A DNA stretch of 64,000 nt from Streptomyces sp. Ru62 (GTDB lineage: Bacteria > Actinomycetota > Actinomycetes > Streptomycetales > Streptomycetaceae): NCBI RefSeq assembly GCF_002920615.1, contig NZ_PQSU01000025.1:1-64000 (forward strand), given 5' to 3'. The position numbers and the translations under genes are program-made. This document shows, piece by piece, positions 23,974 to 32,682 of the stretch (position 1 is its first letter; every line of letters begins with the position of its first letter). A model generated the notes under the pieces. That model ran no database searches. It was not told where the DNA came from and saw only the letters and a program-made list of their open reading frames with translations.

Positions 23974-25341
23974 ATGTCCGACACCGGAACGACAACCTCC
24001 ACCGCCGACGCGCACCAGCGGTTGCGGCGCAGCCTCGGCCTGAGGGACCTCGTGGTCTACGGGCTGCTGTTCATCGCGCCGATGGCACCGGTCGGGGTGT
24101 TCGGCACGCTCGACGCCAAGTCGCACGGCGCGGTGGCGCTGGTGTACGTGGTGGCCACGGTCGCCATGGCGTTCACCGCTTTCAGCTACGCGCAGATGGT
24201 GCGGGTCGTACCGCAGGCCGGGTCGGTCTTCGCCTACGCGCGCGCGGGACTCGGGAACGGCGTCGGGTTCGTCGCGGGCTGGATGGCGATGCTCGACTAC
24301 GTGCTCATCCCGGCGGTGGCCTACCTCTTCTCCGGCATCGCGATGAACGCGCTGGTCCCCGAGGTGTCCCGGTGGGTGTGGACGGCGCTGGCCGTGGTCG
24401 TCACCACGCTCCTCAACCTGTGGGGCGTACGGGCCGCCGCGCGCGTGGGCTTCCTCGTGCTGGTTCTGGAGATCGTGGTCCTGCTGGTGTTCGTGGTGTC
24501 GGCGGTCGTGGTGCTGGCACGGGACGGGGCGCAGCGGGGGGTGCTGTCGCCGCTGTCCGGGGACGGCTCGCAGGGCGCGTTCGCGCTGTCGGCGGTGATC
24601 GGCGCGGTGTCCGTGGCGGTCCTGTCCTACCTGGGGTTCGACGCGATCGCCACGTTCGCCGAGGAGGTCACCGGGGGCTCGGCGAAGGTGGCGCGGGCGC
24701 TGCTGTTCTGCCTGGCGCTGGCCGGGGTGCTGTTCGTGGCGCAGACGTACCTGGTCGCGCTGCTGGAGCCGACGACCTCAGCGCAGCTCGCGGACGACCC
24801 CGGGAGGCAGGGTTCGGCCTTCTACGACGCGGTGGACTCCGCCGTCGGGACGTGGCTGCACGATCTGGTGGCCGCGAGCAAGGCGATCGGGGCGGCGTTC
24901 GCGGCGCTGGCCGGGCAGGCGGCGGCCGGGCGGCTGCTGTTCGCTATGGGCCGCGAGCGGAGGCTGCCGCGGGCCCTGTCCCGGACGGACGGCGGGGTGC
25001 CGCGGGTGGCCCTGCTGTGCGCGGCGGTGATCACGCTGGTCGCGGCCGGGTGGGCGGCGCGACGGGACGACGGCCTGGACAAGCTGGTGTCGGTGGTGGA
25101 CATCGGGGCGCTGTCCGCGTTCACGCTGCTGCACGCGAGCGTGGTGGGGTATTTCGTGGTGCGGCACGGACCGTGGAGCTGGTGGCGGCACGTGCTGATC
25201 CCGGTGCTCGGCGCGGCGATCACGGTGGCGGTCATCGTGGAGGCGGCGGGGGTCGCACAGGTGGTGGGCGCGGTGTGGCTGGTGACCGGCTTGCTGGTAC
25301 TGGCGGGCCAGCGGGGCCGGCGGGAACCGTCGACGAGCTGA
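23974..25341 (+). CDS. APC-superfamily amino acid permease
   Basis: 455 residues with about 12 membrane helices. The first helix begins LGLRDLVVYGLLFIAPMAPVGVFG, a typical APC opening, and the loop DAIATFAEEVTGGSAKVARAL matches the conserved FDAISTLAEE segment of this family. It imports an amino acid or amine by proton symport; the substrate is not readable. The start ATG 23974 is one of two in-frame ATGs. It stands alone, divergent from ispH. Confidence 0.88.
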   Translation: MSDTGTTTSTADAHQRLRRSLGLRDLVVYGLLFIAPMAPVGVFGTLDAKSHGAVALVYVVATVAMAFTAFSYAQMVRVVPQAGSVFAYARAGLGNGVGFVAGWMAMLDYVLIPAVAYLFSGIAMNALVPEVSRWVWTALAVVVTTLLNLWGVRAAARVGFLVLVLEIVVLLVFVVSAVVVLARDGAQRGVLSPLSGDGSQGAFALSAVIGAVSVAVLSYLGFDAIATFAEEVTGGSAKVARALLFCLALAGVLFVAQTYLVALLEPTTSAQLADDPGRQGSAFYDAVDSAVGTWLHDLVAASKAIGAAFAALAGQAAAGRLLFAMGRERRLPRALSRTDGGVPRVALLCAAVITLVAAGWAARRDDGLDKLVSVVDIGALSAFTLLHASVVGYFVVRHGPWSWWRHVLIPVLGAAITVAVIVEAAGVAQVVGAVWLVTGLLVLAGQRGRREPSTS

Positions 25342-25354
25342 CCGGCGCCCCCGA

Positions 25355-25380
25355 GGGCGCGGGGAACCGCGCGATCAGCC
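25355..25380 (+). repeat. Streptomyces dispersed intergenic repeat, copy 1
   Basis: GGGCGCGGGGAACCGCGCGA and its flank match the short element seen in many Streptomyces intergenic regions (GGGGCGCGGGGAACTGCGCG). A second copy, inverted, is at 29479-29508. Confidence 0.6.
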
Positions 25381-25462
25381 GGGACGGTGCCGCGGACGGA
25401 AACGGTCCGCGGCCCTACGGCGCGTAGCCGGACTGTCGGTGGTGACCACTACGCTCGACGCC

Positions 25463-26671
25463 ATGGCTGTGAACACGTCTCCCGAGACCCCGCTCCCCGT
25501 GGGCGAGGTCTCCCGGCTGATCGGCGGCTGGATCGACCGGCTCGGCGCGGTGTGGGTCGAGGGGCAGATCACGCAGTTGTCCCGCCGCCCCGGCGCCGGC
25601 GTCGTGTTCCTGACGCTGCGCGACCCGTCGTACGACATCTCCGTGAGCGTCACCTGCTACCGCCAGGTCTTCGACGCGGTCGCGGACGTCGTCGGCGAGG
25701 GCGCCCGTGTCGTCGTCCTGGCGAAGCCCGAGTGGTACGCCCCCCGCGGCCAGCTGTCCCTGCGCGCCGCCGAGATGAGACCGGTCGGCGTCGGCGAGCT
25801 GCTGGCCCGGCTGGAGCAGCTGAAGAAGGCCCTCGCCGCCGAGGGCCTGTTCGCGCCGGAGCGGAAGAAGCCGCTGCCGTTCCTGCCGCAGCTCATCGGG
25901 CTGGTGTGCGGCCGGGCCTCCGCCGCGGAGCGGGACGTGCTGGAGAACGCCCGGCACCGCTGGCCCGCCGTCCGGTTCGAGGTGCGCAACGTCCCGGTGC
26001 AGGGGGTGCACGCGGTGCCGCAGGTCGTGCAGGCGGTGAAGGAGCTCGACGCCATCGACGAGGTGGACGTGATCATCGTCGCGCGCGGTGGCGGCAGCGT
26101 GGAGGACCTGCTGCCCTTCTCCGACGAACAGCTGGTGCGGGCCGTGGCCGAGTGCCGTACGCCCGTGGTGTCCGCGATCGGGCACGAGCCGGACAATCCG
26201 CTGCTGGACCACGTCGCCGACCTGCGGGCCTCCACGCCGACCGACGCGGCGAAGAAGGTCGTGCCGGACGTCGGCGAGGAGCTGGAGCGGGTGCGGATGC
26301 TGCGGGACCGGGCGCGGCGCTGCGTGCACGCGTATGTGGAGCGGGAGGAGCGGGGGCTGGCGCATGCGCTGGCGCGGCCCTCGATAGAGGATCCGCACCG
26401 GATGATCGACGAGCGGGCCGACCATGTGGCCGCGCTCCTCGACCGGGGGCGGCGGACCCTGGGGCATCTGCTGGACCGGGCGGAATCCGAGCTGACGCAC
26501 ACGCACGCGCGCGTGGTGGCCCTCTCCCCCGCGGCGACGCTCCAGCGCGGTTACGCGGTGCTGCAACGGGCGGACGGGCACGTGGTGCGCGATCCGGCCG
26601 AGGTGACGGCGGGCGAGGCGCTGCGCGCCCGTGTCGCCGAGGGTGATTTCACAGTGAAGGTGAGCGAATGA
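25463..26671 (+). CDS. xseA: exodeoxyribonuclease VII large subunit
   Basis: 402 residues. An N-terminal OB-fold (VWVEGQITQLSRRPGAGVVFLTLRD), then the catalytic core with LIGLVCGRASAAERDVLENARHRWP, DVIIVARGGGSVEDLLPFSDE, VVSAIGHEPDNPLLDHVADLRASTPTDAAKKVVP, and a helical C-terminal region ending VAEGDFTVKVSE. Degrades single-stranded DNA to short oligonucleotides with XseB. ATG 25463 is preferred to GTG 25439. Overlaps xseB by 4 bases (ATGA). Confidence 0.96.
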   Translation: MAVNTSPETPLPVGEVSRLIGGWIDRLGAVWVEGQITQLSRRPGAGVVFLTLRDPSYDISVSVTCYRQVFDAVADVVGEGARVVVLAKPEWYAPRGQLSLRAAEMRPVGVGELLARLEQLKKALAAEGLFAPERKKPLPFLPQLIGLVCGRASAAERDVLENARHRWPAVRFEVRNVPVQGVHAVPQVVQAVKELDAIDEVDVIIVARGGGSVEDLLPFSDEQLVRAVAECRTPVVSAIGHEPDNPLLDHVADLRASTPTDAAKKVVPDVGEELERVRMLRDRARRCVHAYVEREERGLAHALARPSIEDPHRMIDERADHVAALLDRGRRTLGHLLDRAESELTHTHARVVALSPAATLQRGYAVLQRADGHVVRDPAEVTAGEALRARVAEGDFTVKVSE

Positions 26672-26898
26672 CGAGCAAGGTGGACGAGGCGCTGTCGTAC
26701 GAGCAGGCGCGCGACGAGCTGATCGAGGTCGTACGGCGGCTGGAGGCGGGCGGTACGTCGCTGGAGGAGTCGCTGGCGCTGTGGGAGCGCGGCGAGGAGC
26801 TGGCCAAGGTGTGCCGGCGCTGGCTGGAGGGCGCCCGGGCCCGGCTGGACGCGGCGCTGGCCGAGGAGGAAGGGGAGGCGGAGGAGGACGGCGAGTAG
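26668..26898 (+). CDS. xseB: exodeoxyribonuclease VII small subunit
   Basis: 76 residues, the usual size. LSYEQARDELIEVVRRLEAGGTSLEESLALWERGEELAKVCRRWLEGARARLD is the complete family domain, a helical hairpin, followed by an acidic tail. Starts within the xseA stop codon, so the two subunits are translationally coupled and assemble into one nuclease. Confidence 0.95.
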   Translation: MTSKVDEALSYEQARDELIEVVRRLEAGGTSLEESLALWERGEELAKVCRRWLEGARARLDAALAEEEGEAEEDGE

Positions 26899-26942
26899 GG
26901 GCCGGCGCGGGTTGTGAAGCGAGTCACCACACCCTCGATTTA

Positions 26943-26973
26943 GTTGAAGCTTAAACCTCACCTGTCGTAGGGT
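26943..26973 (+). promoter_or_regulatory. promoter with overlapping palindromic operator, nitroreductase gene
   Basis: TTGAAG (26944-26949), 18 bases, TAGGGT (26968-26973), 57 bases before the ATG. GTTGAAGCTTAAAC (26943-26956) covers the -35 box and is palindromic at 12 of 14 positions, a size and composition typical of MarR-family operators. A dimeric repressor here would block RNA polymerase. Confidence 0.6.
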
Positions 26974-27030
26974 CGGTGACGTCAGCCGGTCCGGCACCCC
27001 GGGCCGGACGCGCCCCTGAGGAAATTCACC

Positions 27031-27621
27031 ATGTCTCTCGTTCTTGACCCCGCCGCCCAGGACCTGCTGTTCCGCGAGGCCCGTACCGCGAACACCTTCA
27101 CCGGCGAGCCGGTGACCGAGGAGCAGGTGCAGGCGATCTACGACCTGGTCAAGTACGGCCCCACCGCCTTCAACCAGACCCCGCTGCGCATCACCCTGGT
27201 CCGCTCGGCCGAGGCCCGCGAGCGCCTGGTGAAGCACATGGCCGAGGGCAACCAGGCCAAGACCGCCACCGCCCCGCTGGTCGCGATCCTCTCCGCGGAC
27301 AACGAGTTCCACGAGGAGCTGCCGGCCCTGTTCCCGGCCTTCCCGCAGGCCAAGGACGTCTTCTTCGCCGAGCGCGCGGCCCGTGAGGGCTCCGCCACGC
27401 TGAACGCCGCGCTCCAGGCCGCCTACTTCATCGTCGGTGTCCGCGCCGCCGGCCTCGCCGCCGGCCCGATGACCGGCTTCGACCACGAGGGCGTCCGCAA
27501 GGAGTTCCTGGACGACGACCACACCCCGCTGATGGTCGTCAACATCGGCAAGCCGGGCCCCGACGCCTGGTACCCGCGCTCCCCGCGCCTGGCCTACGAG
27601 GACGTCGTCACGACCGTCTGA
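27031..27621 (+). CDS. nitroreductase-family malonic semialdehyde reductase-like protein
   Basis: 196 residues, FMN-dependent nitroreductase superfamily, subgroup of RutE/HadB. Seen: LVKYGPTAFNQTPLRITLV (FMN and NAD(P)H contacts), the NAALQAAYFIVGVRAAGLAAGPMTGFD helix region and MVVNIGKPGPDAWYPRSPRL. RutE reduces malonic semialdehyde in pyrimidine use, but no rut genes are nearby, so a general aldehyde or nitro reductase under stress control is as likely. GAGGA is 8 bases before ATG 27031. The operator-like palindrome at the promoter suggests induction by a small molecule. Confidence 0.88.
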   Translation: MSLVLDPAAQDLLFREARTANTFTGEPVTEEQVQAIYDLVKYGPTAFNQTPLRITLVRSAEARERLVKHMAEGNQAKTATAPLVAILSADNEFHEELPALFPAFPQAKDVFFAERAAREGSATLNAALQAAYFIVGVRAAGLAAGPMTGFDHEGVRKEFLDDDHTPLMVVNIGKPGPDAWYPRSPRLAYEDVVTTV

Positions 27622-27652
27622 GCCACGCGGGCCCGACAAGAGCCCCGCTGCG

Positions 27653-27696
27653 CACGCGAAGAGGCCCCCAGCACCGCCGGGGGCCTCTTTCGCGTG
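27653..27696. terminator. strong bidirectional terminator
   Basis: Arms 27653-27669 and 27679-27696 pair over 17 bases with a single bulged T, loop about 9 bases, between the convergent nitroreductase and DUF4245 genes. T-rich on one side and A-containing on the other. Confidence 0.9.
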
Positions 27697-27735
27697 TCCT
27701 CGTGTGCGCGGGGAGTATGCGCGGGGACCGGACGG

Positions 27736-28263
27736 TCACTCCGTCTTCAGGGCCGCCGCCATCGTCCTCAGCTCCTCGGCGGAGCCGGTGCCGGCCACCA
27801 CCGTCGTGGAGCCGGGCGTGTCCTTGAGCACCAGGGCGTCGTACCGGCCGCCGCTGTAGCGGGTCCAGGTACGGCCGTCGATCTCCTCGGTCCGCTCGGT
27901 CGCCGACGCGCCCTGGCTGGCCTGGTCGATGAAGTCGGCGGGCTTCTGCGTGGACTGCTCGACCTGGACGTACTGGCCGTCCGGGGTCTGGAAGCCCAGG
28001 TGCCAGCGGTCGGACTTCTCGCCCTGGAAGCGTACGGAGGTCGCCTTCCAGGTACTCGGCAGGCCCTCGGGCGCGGCCACCGGGTAGCTCGCCGCCCGGC
28101 GGGCCGTGACCAGTTCGACCCGGTAGTCGACCCGCTTGAGTTCGGGAGCGTGATCGTCGTGCGGGATGGCGATGAAGTAGACGACCAATCCCACGATGCT
28201 GATCACGACCAGGGAGAGAATCATGTCCCGGGCCGTCTTCTGCCTGCCGTTCGAACCTGCCAC
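27736..28263 (-). CDS. DUF4245 membrane-anchored protein
   Basis: 175 residues. A single N-terminal transmembrane helix (ARDMILSLVVISIVGLVVYFIAI) is followed by an extracytoplasmic domain with YPVAAPEGLPSTWKATSVRF, WHLGFQTPDGQYVQVEQS and TWTRYSGGRYDALVL, the DUF4245 pattern found next to glpX in Streptomyces. No signal-peptidase site is evident, so it should stay anchored. GTG 28263 is the start. Divergent from glpX; function unknown. Confidence 0.85.
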   Translation of the reverse strand: MAGSNGRQKTARDMILSLVVISIVGLVVYFIAIPHDDHAPELKRVDYRVELVTARRAASYPVAAPEGLPSTWKATSVRFQGEKSDRWHLGFQTPDGQYVQVEQSTQKPADFIDQASQGASATERTEEIDGRTWTRYSGGRYDALVLKDTPGSTTVVAGTGSAEELRTMAAALKTE

Positions 28264-28390
28264 GCCCTCTATCGTCGCAGGTGCCGCGAGCGCTCATCCG
28301 TGGGGTCCCCTGCTCATTTTGTCTGCCTAACGATAGAGTCGGGTCGAAGACCCTCACCCGGCCGTCGTCGTATCAGAAAGGTGCGCTCCG

Positions 28391-29425
28391 ATGACCGAAA
28401 GCCACCACCTGCCGTCCGAGCTGGACGTCCCCTCCGAGGCTCCCGACCGCAACCTCGCCCTGGAACTCGTCCGGGTGACCGAAGCCGCCGCGATGGCAGC
28501 GGGCCGCTGGGTCGGGCGCGGTGACAAGAACGGCGCCGACGGTGCCGCGGTGCGCGCCATGCGGACCCTGGTCTCCACCGTGTCGATGAACGGCGTGGTC
28601 GTCATCGGCGAGGGCGAGAAGGACGAGGCCCCGATGCTCTTCAACGGGGAGCACGTGGGCGACGGCACCGGTCCCGAGGTCGACATCGCCGTCGACCCGA
28701 TCGACGGCACCACGCTGACGGCCAAGGGCATGCCGAACGCGATCGCCGTCCTCGCCGCCGCCGAGCGCGGCGCGATGTTCGACCCGTCCGCCGTGTTCTA
28801 CATGGACAAGCTGGTCACCGGCCCCGACGCGGCGGACTTCGTCGACATCAACGCGCCCGTGGCGGTGAACATCCGGCGGATCGCCAAGGCCAAGCGCTCC
28901 TCGCCGGAGGACGTGACCGTCGTCATCCTGGACCGGCCGCGGCACGAGGGCCTGATCCGCGAGGTCCGGGACGCCGGCGCGCGCATCAAGCTCATCTCCG
29001 ACGGCGACGTGGCCGGCTCGGTGTACGCGCTGCGCGAGGGCACCGGCGTCGACCTGCTGCTCGGCATCGGCGGCACCCCGGAGGGCATCATCTCGGCCTG
29101 TGCCGTGAAGTGCCTGGGCGGGACCATCCAGGGCAAGCTGTGGCCGAAGGACGACGAGGAGCGGCAGCGGGCGATCGACGCGGGGCACGATCTGGACCGG
29201 GTGCTCACGACGGACGACCTGGTGTCCGGGGAGAACGTGTTCTTCGTCGCCACCGGGATCACCGACGGGGAGTTGCTGCGGGGGGTCCGGTACCGGTCGG
29301 AGACCGCGCTGACCGAGTCGATCGTGATGCGGTCGAAGTCGGGGACGGTGCGGAGGATCTTCTCCGAGCACCGGCTGAGCAAGCTGCGGGCCTACAGCGC
29401 GATCGACTTCGACCGGGCCAAGTAA
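28391..29425 (+). CDS. glpX: class II fructose-1,6-bisphosphatase
   Basis: 344 residues, GlpX family. Metal-site signatures VVVIGEGEKDEAPML and DIAVDPIDGTTLTAKGMPNAIAVLA, then GVDLLLGIGGTPEGIISACAVKCLGG for substrate binding. It dephosphorylates fructose 1,6-bisphosphate in gluconeogenesis. ATG 28391 has AAAGG nine bases upstream. It is the only fructose bisphosphatase visible in the window. Confidence 0.96.
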   Translation: MTESHHLPSELDVPSEAPDRNLALELVRVTEAAAMAAGRWVGRGDKNGADGAAVRAMRTLVSTVSMNGVVVIGEGEKDEAPMLFNGEHVGDGTGPEVDIAVDPIDGTTLTAKGMPNAIAVLAAAERGAMFDPSAVFYMDKLVTGPDAADFVDINAPVAVNIRRIAKAKRSSPEDVTVVILDRPRHEGLIREVRDAGARIKLISDGDVAGSVYALREGTGVDLLLGIGGTPEGIISACAVKCLGGTIQGKLWPKDDEERQRAIDAGHDLDRVLTTDDLVSGENVFFVATGITDGELLRGVRYRSETALTESIVMRSKSGTVRRIFSEHRLSKLRAYSAIDFDRAK

Positions 29426-29478
29426 GGGCGCCTGCTCGCGGGGGGCGCGTGGAGCGCCGACGGCTGCGGGTCGTCCGT

Positions 29479-29508
29479 GGTCGCTCGCGCAGTTCCCCGC
29501 GCCCCTGG
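29479..29508 (-). repeat. Streptomyces dispersed intergenic repeat, copy 2 (inverted)
   Basis: The reverse complement contains GGGGCGCGGGGAACTGCGCG, matching copy 1 at 25355-25380 apart from one base. It sits between the convergent glpX and WhiB-like genes. Confidence 0.65.
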
Positions 29509-29515
29509 TGGGGAA

Positions 29516-29539
29516 GCGCCCTCGGTGCGGAGAGGGCGC
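29516..29539. terminator. hairpin between glpX and WhiB-like gene
   Basis: GCGCCCTC (29516-29523) pairs with GAGGGCGC (29532-29539) around an 8-base loop, between convergent genes. Confidence 0.6.
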
Positions 29540-29555
29540 CCCTCACCCACGTGTT

Positions 29556-29930
29556 TCAGCCCGCCATACGGTCGGCCGCTGCCCGCGCCGTCTTCTTCAG
29601 TTCCAGTTCCCTGCGGCGGCGCCTCGCCAGGACCACCCGGCGTTCGGCCGCCGTGAGGCCGCCCCAGACGCCGTAGGGCTCGGGCTGGAGGAGTGCGTGT
29701 TCGCGGCACTCGACCATGACCGGGCAGCGGGAGCAGACCCGCTTGGCCGCCTCTTCACGGGACAGCCGGGCGGCGGTCGGTTCCTTCGACGGGGCGAAGA
29801 ACAGGCCGGCCTCGTCGCGCCGGCACACCGCCTCGGTGTGCCAGGGGGCGTCTTGGTCCCTGTCCCGCGTCGGCACCCGCTGGGCCGGGACGGCAGCGAC
29901 CTGCAGGGACGAATGCGGCGGTTGCAGCAC
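29556..29930 (-). CDS. WhiB-like iron-sulfur transcription factor
   Basis: 124 residues. Four cluster Cys are visible (AVCRRDE, RVCSRCPVMVEC), followed by the GVWGG turn (PYGVWGGLTAAERR) and a basic RRRRRELELKK tail for DNA contact. Wbl proteins carry a [4Fe-4S] cluster and bind the housekeeping sigma factor. Beside glpX this corresponds in position to the Wbl gene I remember as wblI in S. coelicolor, but I do not assign the name from sequence. GTG 29930 has AGGAG six bases upstream. Confidence 0.93.
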   Translation of the reverse strand: MLQPPHSSLQVAAVPAQRVPTRDRDQDAPWHTEAVCRRDEAGLFFAPSKEPTAARLSREEAAKRVCSRCPVMVECREHALLQPEPYGVWGGLTAAERRVVLARRRRRELELKKTARAAADRMAG

Positions 29931-30055
29931 GGTCTACTCCTGACGACGGCTTCGCGAGCGAGAGACGATGCAGCAAGGCCTACCCGCTGTGCGCGCGCCT
30001 ATGCACAGCGTCCCCGTCCGCGGGCGCGCGCTGCGGCCGTACACGCCCCCCGGGG

Positions 30056-30745
30056 TCAGTGCCCCAGGTGTTTGCGCAGCTTGCGGTCCACCTTGTCCTG
30101 GACGCGTTCGAGGATGTCCGCCACGCGCTTGCCCCGCTTGGGCCGCGCCTCGACGTTGCCGAGGACGGCCCAGCCGTCGACGTAGACCACCGGCGCGTCG
30201 GAGTCGACCGAGTCCAGCGGGCTCACCTCGAAGTTGCCGAGCACGCCACCGCCGGTGCCGCGCAGCGAGATGTTCTCCGGGACGCGGATCTGGACGTCGC
30301 CGAAGACGGAGACCGCCTTGATGACCACCTGTTGGTACTCGAAGATCGCCTCGCTGAGGTCGATCTCGACGCTGCCGAAGACCGCGTACGCGTGCAGCCG
30401 GCGCCCGGCCCGCCAGCGGCCCCGGCGCATGGCGCTGCTGAACACCGCCACCACGTTCGCGTCGGCCTCCGCCGGGATCGCGCCCGGGGTGGGCCGGGGC
30501 GGCACCGGCGTGTAGGCGGGGGCGGTGGGGCGCTGGTGGGCGGCGGGCAGGTCCCGGATGAAGACCTCCAGCTCACCCACCGTCTTGGCGTGCAGCACCC
30601 CGCCCACGCGCTCGGCGTGCTCGTCGGCGGTCAGCCGGCCCTCGGCCAGGGCCTCGCGGAGGATGTCGGCGACCCGGTCGCGATCGGCGTCGGAGGCGCG
30701 CAGATCGGTGGCGGGTGTGGGTGCGGTCTGCTTCTGAAGGTCCAC
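30056..30745 (-). CDS. DUF1707 and LiaF-like domain protein
   Basis: 229 residues. Residues about 12-65 are the DUF1707 domain (LRASDADRDRVADILREALAEGRLTADEHAERV). A Pro-rich linker leads to a beta-helix-like LiaF/DUF2154 C-terminal domain with repeated FGSVEIDL, FGDVQIRV and LGNFEVSPL strands and the ending VLGNVEARPKRG. No transmembrane segment. DUF1707 proteins are common in actinobacteria and probably peptide-binding or regulatory; function unproven. GTG 30745 is taken as the start; no good ribosome-binding site precedes it. Confidence 0.85.
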   Translation of the reverse strand: MDLQKQTAPTPATDLRASDADRDRVADILREALAEGRLTADEHAERVGGVLHAKTVGELEVFIRDLPAAHQRPTAPAYTPVPPRPTPGAIPAEADANVVAVFSSAMRRGRWRAGRRLHAYAVFGSVEIDLSEAIFEYQQVVIKAVSVFGDVQIRVPENISLRGTGGGVLGNFEVSPLDSVDSDAPVVYVDGWAVLGNVEARPKRGKRVADILERVQDKVDRKLRKHLGH

Positions 30746-30889
30746 GACGGCAGCGTACCCAAACACGATAGATCGCGACACCCCTGACTGAGCCCTACCT
30801 CACAGGTTCGCCGTCGGCGGCAGGTTCTACCCTGGACAGGCTCGCCAGCGTCGGCGGGCGCCGTCCGTCAGAGTGAGGAATGGGCTGAG

Positions 30890-32584
30890 ATGCCGCGCAC
30901 TTCCCCCCCGCCCCGCCCAGCGTTCGCGTACACCGATCTGCTCCCCCAGGGAGAGGACACCACCCCGTACCGTTTGGTGACCGCCGAGGGCGTCTCCACG
31001 GTCGAGGGGCCCGACGGGCGGACGTTCCTCAAGGTGGAGCCGGAGGCGCTGCGCAAGCTGGCCGAGGAGGCCATCCACGACATCCAGCACTACCTGCGCC
31101 CGGCCCACCTCGCCCAGCTGCGCCGGATCATCGACGATCCGGAGGCGTCGGCCAACGACAAGTTCGTCGCGCTGGACCTGCTGAAGAACGCGAACATCGC
31201 GGCGGCCGGCGTGCTGCCCATGTGCCAGGACACCGGCACCGCGATCGTCATGGGCAAGCGCGGCCAGAACGTGCTGACGGCCGGCGAGGACGAGAAGCAC
31301 CTGTCCCACGGCATCCACGACGCCTACACCAAGCTGAACCTGCGCTACTCGCAGATGGCTCCGCTCACCATGTGGGAGGAGAAGAACACCGGCTCCAACC
31401 TGCCGGCCCAGATCGAGCTGTACGCCACCGACGGCGGCGCCTACAAGTTCCTGTTCATGGCGAAGGGCGGCGGCAGCGCCAACAAGTCCTTCCTGTACCA
31501 GGAGACCAAGGCCGTCCTGAACGAGTCCTCCATGATGAAGTTCCTGGAGGAGAAGATCCGCTCGCTGGGTACGGCCGCCTGCCCGCCGTACCACCTGGCG
31601 ATCGTCGTCGGCGGCACCAGCGCCGAGTACGCGCTGAAGACCGCGAAGTACGCCTCCGCCCACTACCTGGACAACCTGCCCGCCGAGGGCTCGCCGCTCG
31701 GCCACGGCTTCCGGGACAAGGAGCTGGAGGAGAAGGTCTTCGAGCTGACCCAGAAGATCGGCATCGGCGCGCAGTTCGGCGGCAAGTACTTCTGCCACGA
31801 CGTCCGCGTGGTCCGCCTGCCCCGGCACGGCGCGTCCTGCCCGGTCGCCATCGCCGTCTCCTGCTCCGCCGACCGCCAGGCGGTCGCGAAGATCACCGCC
31901 GAGGGCGTCTTCCTGGAGCAGCTGGAGACCGACCCGGCGCGCTTCCTGCCGGACACCACGGACGAGCACCTCGACGAGTCCTCCGACGTGGTGAGGATCG
32001 ACCTCAACCAGCCGATGGACACGATCCTCGCCGAGCTGACCAAGTACCCGGTGAAGACCCGCCTGTCGCTGACCGGCCCGCTGGTCGTGGCCCGCGACAT
32101 CGCGCACGCCAAGATCAAGGAGCGGCTGGACGCGGGCGAGGAGATGCCGCAGTACCTGAAGGACCACCCGGTGTACTACGCCGGCCCGGCGAAGACGCCC
32201 GAGGGCTACGCCTCCGGTTCCTTCGGCCCGACCACGGCCGGCCGCATGGACTCCTACGTGGAGCAGTTCCAGGCGGCGGGCGGCTCGAAGGTGATGCTCG
32301 CCAAGGGCAACCGCAGCAAGCAGGTCACCGACGCGTGCGCCGCCCACGGCGGTTTCTACCTCGGCTCCATCGGCGGCCCGGCCGCCCGTCTCGCCCAGGA
32401 CTGCATCAAGAAGGTGGAGGTCCTGGAGTACGAGGAGCTGGGCATGGAGGCGGTCTGGAAGATCGAGGTCGAGGACTTCCCGGCGTTCATCGTGGTGGAC
32501 GACAAGGGGAACGACTTCTTCACCGACCCGGCCCCGCAGCCGACGTTCACGTCGATCCCGGTACGGGGGCCGGGCCTGGCCTGA
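30890..32584 (+). CDS. class I fumarate hydratase (iron-sulfur)
   Basis: 564 residues, single-chain class I fumarase with N- and C-terminal domains in one polypeptide. Fe-S Cys are in VLPMCQDTGTA and ASCPVAIAVSCSA, and LAKGNRSKQVTDACAAHGGFYLGSIGGPAA belongs to the C-terminal swivelling domain. It interconverts fumarate and malate and is oxygen-sensitive. The class II enzyme encoded at 33801-35207 can replace it under oxidative or iron stress. A GAGGAA sequence precedes ATG 30890 at a slightly long distance. Confidence 0.95.
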   Translation: MPRTSPPPRPAFAYTDLLPQGEDTTPYRLVTAEGVSTVEGPDGRTFLKVEPEALRKLAEEAIHDIQHYLRPAHLAQLRRIIDDPEASANDKFVALDLLKNANIAAAGVLPMCQDTGTAIVMGKRGQNVLTAGEDEKHLSHGIHDAYTKLNLRYSQMAPLTMWEEKNTGSNLPAQIELYATDGGAYKFLFMAKGGGSANKSFLYQETKAVLNESSMMKFLEEKIRSLGTAACPPYHLAIVVGGTSAEYALKTAKYASAHYLDNLPAEGSPLGHGFRDKELEEKVFELTQKIGIGAQFGGKYFCHDVRVVRLPRHGASCPVAIAVSCSADRQAVAKITAEGVFLEQLETDPARFLPDTTDEHLDESSDVVRIDLNQPMDTILAELTKYPVKTRLSLTGPLVVARDIAHAKIKERLDAGEEMPQYLKDHPVYYAGPAKTPEGYASGSFGPTTAGRMDSYVEQFQAAGGSKVMLAKGNRSKQVTDACAAHGGFYLGSIGGPAARLAQDCIKKVEVLEYEELGMEAVWKIEVEDFPAFIVVDDKGNDFFTDPAPQPTFTSIPVRGPGLA

Positions 32585-32612
32585 GACTGAGGCGCGACGA
32601 GGCCTGAACCCG

Positions 32613-32652
32613 CGTGAAGGGGGCCCCGGATCTCTCCGGGGCCCCCTTCACG
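32613..32652. terminator. terminator after class I fumarase gene
   Basis: A near-perfect 18-base stem (32613-32630 with 32635-32652) and a 4-base loop, 28 bases after the fumarase stop and 31 bases from the convergent secreted-protein gene. Confidence 0.9.
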
Positions 32653-32682
32653 TCAACGTGGGTCGGCTGGTGTGTACCTGCG

